From: an uncultured Anaerosolibacter sp.
Lineage (GTDB): Bacteria > Bacillota_A > Clostridia > Peptostreptococcales > Thermotaleaceae
Direction: 5' to 3'
Assembly: GCA_937948705.1 (NCBI GenBank)
Contig: CALECF010000188.1
Span: 1 to 11,607 of the forward strand
Length of the DNA: 11,607 nt
A program made the translations under genes and the position numbers. Positions 7,157 to 11,607 of this stretch are shown here, one piece after another (the stretch's first letter is position 1; each line of letters begins with the position of its first letter). The notes beneath the pieces are model-generated. The model was not told the DNA's origin and did no database searches. It saw nothing but the letters and a program-made list of their open reading frames with translations.

Positions 7157-8359
7157 TCAAGGAGACTCTGCAGGATTAGCGGAATCAGTATCGCCACTTT
7201 TTAATACTACCCCATAGAGCCCTGGATTTTTGTATTTTGCTATATACTTTTCGGCATCTTCTAGCCTTTTGAATCTTTGAACAATAACGCCGTCAAAGTA
7301 TACCTCATATTTATATCCTTTCCTTATCTTTAAGGCTTCTTCTGCAAACATAAGGGGAAGTCCAATACTGGGCTTATAAATTTTGTCGAAGTCTTTCTCA
7401 CTATACTTTCCTTTAGCAAATTCAATAGTAAAAGAAGGCTTCTTCAGTTCCACCGCAGTCCAATCGGCATATCCTTTATAGGAAGAAAAATTTTTAGGAA
7501 TAGTATTGTAGGCAGGGAAAGGTTGAAATCCTGTTATAGAAGTAATTTTCTTGCTGATATTGATTACTTCATTTAAATCATCCCCAGACTGATATTTATA
7601 CCAGTAAAAAAGGTTGCCCTGGGTGTGGTAGGTGGCATAAATCATGAAAGGATGCTGTATGCTTAATTTTTCCAGTGCTTGGGTTTCAGGTTCACTATGG
7701 GGAGAGGATCCTTTGTAATAAGAATCCGAGGGCTTTGTCGGGTTGAATAATTCCTTCTCCTCCCAACCAAAATCCCATTGTCTGTTAATATCAACTCCTT
7801 TAATATTCGCCTTCCATCTATTTATACCTGAGAAATAAGGTGACTGATCGAATTTAGAAATAGAAGCTAAATTCTCTTTTAATGTAGAATCTCTAATGGC
7901 AGAGTCACCTAGGATGGTGTAATCTACTCCGTCAGGATTAACCATGGGAACAAAGTAAATCGTTACTTGGTCCAAAAGTTTTTTCACATCATATTCTTTG
8001 ATCGCTTCTTGAGAGTAATAGGCATTACAATAGTCCTCTATGTTCTTTAATATAATACTGGTGGTAATTCTCTCCCTTGCATGGACGCTGCCATTAATGT
8101 GTATAAGGGTATCGCCCTTTCCAAGTTTTACGAGTATGATATCTCTATTATCCCATGACTTACCAATACTCTCCCAGGTTATTAGTTCAGAAAACTTTTC
8201 TTTTAGTTTTTCAATCGTAGTTACCATCTGTTGATAGGTAATAGGAGCATGGGGCTGAACGGTTTCTAGCTTTTTGTAATCATATTCTTGACCTATTGCA
8301 GTGACACTTGTAAAAACAAAATAAATACCAATCAGTAGGGAGATAATCCTAATCTTCAT
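7157..8359 (-). CDS. Secreted M14-family zinc carboxypeptidase, likely sporulation-linked
   Basis: Metallopeptidase of the M14 family, here probably acting on peptidoglycan peptides such as gamma-D-Glu-diaminopimelate bonds, though ordinary carboxypeptidase action is possible. The ATG at 8359 is preferred (400 aa), with GGAGG six bases upstream; an in-frame ATG at 8383 has no ribosome site. Residues 1-24 form a signal peptide (MKIRIISLLIGIYFVFTSVTA). Zinc ligands are H93 and E96 (SVHARE) and H245 (YHTQG). N192-R193 (DINRQW) is the substrate carboxylate site and E313 (FTIEFAKG) the general base; the SYKGYADW stretch at 293-300 fits the substrate tyrosine loop. Residues about 347-400 add a small alpha/beta tail (YEVYFDGVIV, LEDAEKYIAKY) ending in a disordered DTDSANPAESP. 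A SigK-type promoter lies upstream. It converges on the germination operon and shares its terminator. Confidence 0.92.
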   Translation of the reverse strand: MKIRIISLLIGIYFVFTSVTAIGQEYDYKKLETVQPHAPITYQQMVTTIEKLKEKFSELITWESIGKSWDNRDIILVKLGKGDTLIHINGSVHARERITTSIILKNIEDYCNAYYSQEAIKEYDVKKLLDQVTIYFVPMVNPDGVDYTILGDSAIRDSTLKENLASISKFDQSPYFSGINRWKANIKGVDINRQWDFGWEEKELFNPTKPSDSYYKGSSPHSEPETQALEKLSIQHPFMIYATYHTQGNLFYWYKYQSGDDLNEVINISKKITSITGFQPFPAYNTIPKNFSSYKGYADWTAVELKKPSFTIEFAKGKYSEKDFDKIYKPSIGLPLMFAEEALKIRKGYKYEVYFDGVIVQRFKRLEDAEKYIAKYKNPGLYGVVLKSGDTDSANPAESP

Positions 8360-8407
8360 CGCATGCCTCCATATCGACCCCATTTTTATCGGGAGATAAA
8401 TTTACAA

Positions 8408-8436
8408 TAGTATATGTCATGGGGGCTTTGGAGGTT
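8408..8436 (-). promoter_or_regulatory. Predicted SigK promoter for the M14 carboxypeptidase
   Basis: On the minus strand AACC (8436-8433) is followed by a 16-base spacer and CATATACTA (8416-8408). This matches the SigK patterns mACm for -35 and CATANNNTA for -10, where m is A or C. Transcription would begin near 8400, leaving a leader of about 40 bases to the chosen ATG. This places the peptidase in the late mother-cell programme. Confidence 0.6.
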
Positions 8437-8511
8437 CTTGTTAAATCTTTAAGGAGGTGGATAGAAATATAGGCATGTAAAAGGCAAGTAGAATATTTAT
8501 CGCCTATTGTA

Positions 8512-9222
8512 CTATTCAGTTATAGTGGTAACCGTTTTAGCCCTCAACTTTTGCCAACCATTACTTTTGTATCGGAAAAAACAAAGAACAACCCCCAAAA
8601 TCCATGAACAAATTTCACTGATAGCGATCACATCAGAACCGAGTATACCAGCTAGGGTATAGGATAGAAGTACTCTGAGAGTTAATGAAAGTATATTACT
8701 TAGGGAAGTGAAAACAACATCCTTATTTCCTTGTAAAAATGCAGAATATGCATTTTCAAGAGCTAATATAGGGTAAAATACAGCACAGGTGCGAAAAAAA
8801 CGCTGGCCTATGGCGGCTACTGCATCGGAAACCCCAAAGGCCTTCATAAGCTCCTCCCCTGCAAGCACAACGAAGGCGGTAACAACAACAGATACGATTA
8901 AGGAGATAAAAATTCCTTTCTTAAGACCTTCTTTGGCTCGTGACATATTATTTATACCGACATTTTGGCCAACAAAAATGGATATTGCTACTGATATATT
9001 AATAATAGGTAATATGGTTAATGTATCAATTTTATAAGCTGTTGTGATTGCAGTCACCACATCAACACCGAAGGAGTTCATGATATTCTGTAAAAGCAAG
9101 GAGCCCACAGAAGCAATGCTTGACTGTATAACTCTTGGTGTCCCTAATTTAATACTTTCATAAAACAGTGGTAAATCAATAAGGTTTTTTTGGAAGGAGA
9201 TTCTAAACAAGCTACTTATCAT
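8512..9222 (-). pseudogene. MATE-family efflux transporter, C-terminal half only
   Basis: The 236 codons correspond to the second six-helix bundle of a MATE (multidrug and toxic compound extrusion) Na+/H+ antiporter, which is normally about 450 aa. It begins in the loop before TM7 (SSLFRISFQKNLIDLPLFYESIKLGTPRVIQSS) and continues through the conserved TM8-type segment (LPIINISVAISIFVGQNVG), TM9, TM10 (FYPILALENAYSAFLQGNKDVV) and the last two helices, ending naturally at TAG. Everything before TM7 is missing. Just upstream the frame meets TAA after only three codons (D-I-F), and no ribosome site precedes the ATG. The break falls where the recombinase element begins, so the gene was probably split by it. 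The half protein is unlikely to function alone. The 128 bases between it and the peptidase hold only that gene's promoter and leader. Confidence 0.85.
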
Positions 9223-9233
9223 GAATATGTCTT

Positions 9234-9264
9234 ATGTACCACACCGTCAAGGGGTTAGTACATC
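9234..9264. repeat. Inverted ATGTAC/GTACAT motifs at the element's left end (possible recombination site)
   Basis: ATGTAC at 9234-9239 and GTACAT at 9258-9263 form an inverted pair 18 bases apart. The flanks are partly symmetrical (CCACACC against GGGGTTA). GTACATC contains TACATC, the complement of GATGTA, the core sequence known for Tn554 integration. A related GGTACAG lies at 9299-9305. This layout fits recombinase binding arms round a crossover core. It is inference from position and pattern alone. Confidence 0.35.
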
Positions 9265-9339
9265 AGGCTTCTTTAATTTAATTAACAAAATTTCAAATGG
9301 TACAGTTTTTGAAAAAATTTTAAATGTAACAACAAGACG

Positions 9340-9361
9340 AGAACGAATGTTCTTGTTTTTT
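9340..9361 (+). terminator. Short terminator-like hairpin upstream of the recombinase
   Basis: AGAAC-GAAT-GTTCT is a perfect 5-bp stem followed by TGTTTTTT. An alternative outer stem pairs CAAGA with TCTTG. It could shield the element from transcription entering from the left. The stem is short, so it may be inefficient, and its T tract overlaps the -35 of the recombinase promoter. Confidence 0.4.
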
Positions 9362-9381
9362 AATGTCTAAAAATATATAAT
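9353..9381 (+). promoter_or_regulatory. SigA-type promoter of the recombinase gene
   Basis: TTGTTT at 9353-9358, a 17-base spacer and a perfect TATAAT at 9376-9381. Start of transcription is expected near 9388, about 48 bases before the chosen ATG. It is the only strong vegetative promoter I can see in the window. Confidence 0.7.
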
Positions 9382-9435
9382 ATTCTTACTATTATTTTGA
9401 AAGTGTTCTGTTCTTCGTGGAAGGAGACTATTCTA

Positions 9436-10812
9436 ATGATGATTTTAAGAGAATACCAAAGAGGTAATGAAATTTATTATAAGTTACACATAATTGATGA
9501 AAAAGGCAAGGATACAGTAATAGATGAATATTATTGCAAATCAGCTTCCAAAGAGGTTGACGGTAAGACTTATTGGATTCTGTTCGATAGCAATATGAAT
9601 GTGATTGAAACTGCTTTTGATTTTTTAAATTATTATCGTGTGGATGAATTAAAGCCTAACACGAAGAAACAGCATATGCAGGCGTTGAAGTTGCTATTCT
9701 GTTATCAAGACATGATAAAAAAAGATCTAAGGAAATTCTCGTTAAATGAATTTAAACGGTTTAAGATCTTCCTGAAGGGAATATCTATCCATGGAGAGAC
9801 AATCGATTTTAAGCTAAAAACTCAAAGACAGCCTGATACAATAAACAATTATTTGTTAGCTTATAGAGATTATCTCAACTTTTTAGGTTGCGCTAATCAT
9901 TTTTTGCATGATGCAATTAAAAAAATTTTTCATATAAACATAAATGATGTGAATGTTCGAGTTGCAAAAGAGGTGCAAAAACATAACGAGAAAAAACCAA
10001 AGCTAGTTATAGAAATGCCTCGGTACATATCTATTGATGAGATGAATAGAATCCTTTCAGTGATAAGAAAAGATTATACCCGCAGAGATGAACTAATTGT
10101 GCGACTGATGTATGAATCTGGATTAAGAATCGGTGAAGTCCTTGGTTCTACACTTGACGATATTAAGCCTGAAAAAACCAGAGGTAATAAATGGAGGTGT
10201 GTTATTTATATTAGAAATAGAGTTTCAGATAAGGAAGATCAACGAGCTAAAACTTGTATGTATGTTTATGACAGAAATCAATATTCCTTACCTAAATACA
10301 GCAAAGAAGGATATGACTGTGGATATCAAAAACAACAGCTTACAAAAGGTGTAGTTGAACTTTTAGAGGAATATATTGATGAAGAACGTCAGGGAATTAT
10401 AGACAAATATCCAGGAAGGTTTAAAGAATGTTCTCTTGCAGATAGAGTAACAGAAGAGAATGTGGAGTTTCCTAATTCCTACGTATTCTTGAATAGCCTC
10501 GGCAAACCGCTATCGCAGGATTTGTGGAACAGGACGTTAAGGGAAATTCTCAATATTGCAGGCATACCAACAGATATTGACAAGAGAGAGAACAACCTAA
10601 ATCATAAGTTTCGTCACGGGTTTGCGATGTACCAAATACAAAAAAGGGGCATGAGAATAGCTGAGCTACAAAAACTAATGCGTCATCGTAGTATTCAATC
10701 TACAAGGATATATTACAACCCAACCGAAGATGATCAACTTAAACTACTTGAAGGATTTGAAGAATCATTGTTTGAGGATATTCCAGAATTAACAATAAAG
10801 GGGTGGGGATAG
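9436..10812 (+). CDS. Tyrosine recombinase/integrase (Tn554 TnpA-like)
   Basis: Site-specific DNA recombinase that cuts and rejoins DNA through a tyrosine. The ATG at 9436 is preferred (458 aa): AAGGAG ends nine bases before it, while the upstream TTG at 9397 has no ribosome site. Residues about 1-60 look like an arm-type N-domain. About 65-175 is a helical SAM-like core-binding domain (NTKKQHMQALKLLF, DTINNYLLAYRDYLNFLG). The catalytic domain spans about 195-440. Catalytic residues are R231 (ESGLRIGEVL), H390 and R393 (NHKFRHGFA), H417 (LMRHRSIQST) and the nucleophile Y426 (RIYYNP), with the usual nine-residue step from H to Y. The set is complete, so it should be active. It is longer than phage integrases owing to a 60-residue insert before box II. 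It is the first gene of the mobile element, five bases from the next. Confidence 0.93.
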   Translation: MMILREYQRGNEIYYKLHIIDEKGKDTVIDEYYCKSASKEVDGKTYWILFDSNMNVIETAFDFLNYYRVDELKPNTKKQHMQALKLLFCYQDMIKKDLRKFSLNEFKRFKIFLKGISIHGETIDFKLKTQRQPDTINNYLLAYRDYLNFLGCANHFLHDAIKKIFHININDVNVRVAKEVQKHNEKKPKLVIEMPRYISIDEMNRILSVIRKDYTRRDELIVRLMYESGLRIGEVLGSTLDDIKPEKTRGNKWRCVIYIRNRVSDKEDQRAKTCMYVYDRNQYSLPKYSKEGYDCGYQKQQLTKGVVELLEEYIDEERQGIIDKYPGRFKECSLADRVTEENVEFPNSYVFLNSLGKPLSQDLWNRTLREILNIAGIPTDIDKRENNLNHKFRHGFAMYQIQKRGMRIAELQKLMRHRSIQSTRIYYNPTEDDQLKLLEGFEESLFEDIPELTIKGWG

Positions 10813-10817
10813 AAAAA

Positions 10818-11607
10818 ATGTATACTGATGACAAAGAGTTTATGTATGAAAGAAAGGGGATTTTTGTAGATAGAGATTTGTATGGTGCAGTGAAAGCCTT
10901 TGATGAATATAGTCGCAGTGTAAGTTTTTACAAACTCCAAAGCAAACAAAAAAATTCTAAACGTTTTGCTGATACGTTATCTAAATATTTTTTGAATGTA
11001 AAGTTGACAGACATATCTGCCCTTTTTGTTTTAAATTTGCTTACACGCACTCATATTACTGATTATGAAAGTAGAAATATAATGAGATTCCTGATTTTTT
11101 TGCTGGAAGATGAATATATTAAAGACGGTATATTATCTAGGCTAATACTATTTAAGGGGAAAAATGGTGATAAAGGAAATAAAGTAGGTAGAATAGATAT
11201 AATCTCTAAGGTAACTACAAAAAAAATAATAAAAATTCTTACCTGCAAGAATTTTCAAGATTTCATTGAAACTGGGACATTGTTAACAAGAACCAGCTAT
11301 GACATGAGAATAGGTACACAACTTTTTCTAATGGAATTACCAGAAGACTTATCCGTTAATAGTGAAATATATGGATTTTTATCAGGCTATTTTGAAGATA
11401 TTAAGCTTAATACAGCTATAAGTGTATTTGCAAGGATAAATCGAGCTCATGCTTTTATTTTTACTGTAAGGATATTCTTTCAAAATATAGATACTAAAGG
11501 TATTACAAGAGAATATCTTTACAATGGGCTAAAGGTCCATAAAGAAATTATCATATCACAAAAAGGAAAAGTAATTGTGTCAGAATTATATAAGGTTGTT
11601 TTAGGTA
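10818..11607 (+). CDS. Unrecognised second gene of the mobile element (3' end beyond window)
   Basis: An open frame of 263 codons from ATG at 10818 to the right edge, with no stop. The start lies five bases after the recombinase stop, and the ribosome site AAGGGGTGGGG lies inside the end of that gene, so the two are surely cotranscribed. The product is basic and rich in Ile, Lys, Phe and Leu, with alternating helices. It has no signal peptide, no clear membrane segment and no metal-binding motif. I cannot assign a family from this part. By position it matches the second, larger recombinase (TnpB-like, 600 aa or more) of Tn554-type elements, whose catalytic motifs would lie in the unseen C-terminal part. 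The AT-rich codon usage matches the recombinase. Confidence 0.75.
   Translation, partial: MYTDDKEFMYERKGIFVDRDLYGAVKAFDEYSRSVSFYKLQSKQKNSKRFADTLSKYFLNVKLTDISALFVLNLLTRTHITDYESRNIMRFLIFLLEDEYIKDGILSRLILFKGKNGDKGNKVGRIDIISKVTTKKIIKILTCKNFQDFIETGTLLTRTSYDMRIGTQLFLMELPEDLSVNSEIYGFLSGYFEDIKLNTAISVFARINRAHAFIFTVRIFFQNIDTKGITREYLYNGLKVHKEIIISQKGKVIVSELYKVVLG

Larger units (their letters stand above)
9223..11607 (+). mobile_element. Tn554-like / multi-recombinase element, left end (right end outside window)
   Basis: The left boundary is placed between about 9223 and 9240, where the MATE reading frame is lost. The segment to the right is visibly richer in A+T and in AGA/ATA codons than the spore genes. 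It carries its own promoter and a tyrosine recombinase, followed after five bases by a second large gene. Transposons of the Tn554 type and related recombinase clusters carry two or three such genes in a row with no long terminal inverted repeats. Here only the first gene is proven to be a recombinase, so the exact class is inferred. The right end and any cargo are not visible. Confidence 0.65.

Noticed and set aside
8450..8485. Strong AAGGAGGTGG ribosome-site-like sequence on the plus strand
   Set aside because: The next ATG is followed at once by TAA; no open frame uses it.

Overview
The window looks like a chromosomal segment of an endospore-forming, low-GC Firmicute. It carries spore coat proteins, a GerA-family germinant receptor operon and a collagen-like spore-surface protein, with strong AGGAGG-type ribosome binding sites. 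Gene content and style suggest an anaerobic Clostridia member (Alkaliphilus-like), but the genus is an inference and cannot be proved from this sequence.

Left part (1-1517, minus strand): a tight three-gene operon of a 74-aa coat-type protein, a CotF-family coat protein and a zinc alcohol/formaldehyde-type dehydrogenase that runs off the left edge. The pairing of CotF-like proteins with a zinc alcohol dehydrogenase recalls the Bacillus subtilis yraD-yraE-adhB-yraF-yraG sporulation cluster. A gene-poor spacer of about 380 bases with several inverted repeats (1518-1900) separates it from the next, divergent gene.

Middle (1901-6930, plus strand): a spore-surface protein made of a DNRLRE/CBM96-like domain, 21 collagen-like Gly-X-Y triplets and a BclB-type exosporium C-terminal domain, read from a TTG start. 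A hairpin follows. Next comes a complete A-B-C germinant receptor operon with overlapping genes: GerA-type membrane subunit, APC-family permease subunit and Ger(x)C lipoprotein. It ends at a near-perfect 19-bp bidirectional terminator.

Right-centre (7157-9222, minus strand): a secreted M14 zinc carboxypeptidase with all expected catalytic residues and an excellent SigK (late mother-cell) promoter match upstream. This suggests a job in spore peptidoglycan or coat processing. Upstream of it lies the C-terminal half only of a MATE-family efflux transporter.

Right end (about 9223-11607, plus strand): an AT-rich mobile element. It has a consensus SigA-type promoter, a 458-aa tyrosine recombinase with its full catalytic set, and, five bases on, the start of a second large unrecognised gene that leaves the window. 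Position and organisation resemble Tn554-like / recombinase-cluster transposons. The MATE gene loses its reading frame exactly where the element starts, so the element probably split it. The missing MATE half should lie beyond the right edge.

Together most of the window serves spore formation and germination, with a recent-looking recombinase element at the right margin.
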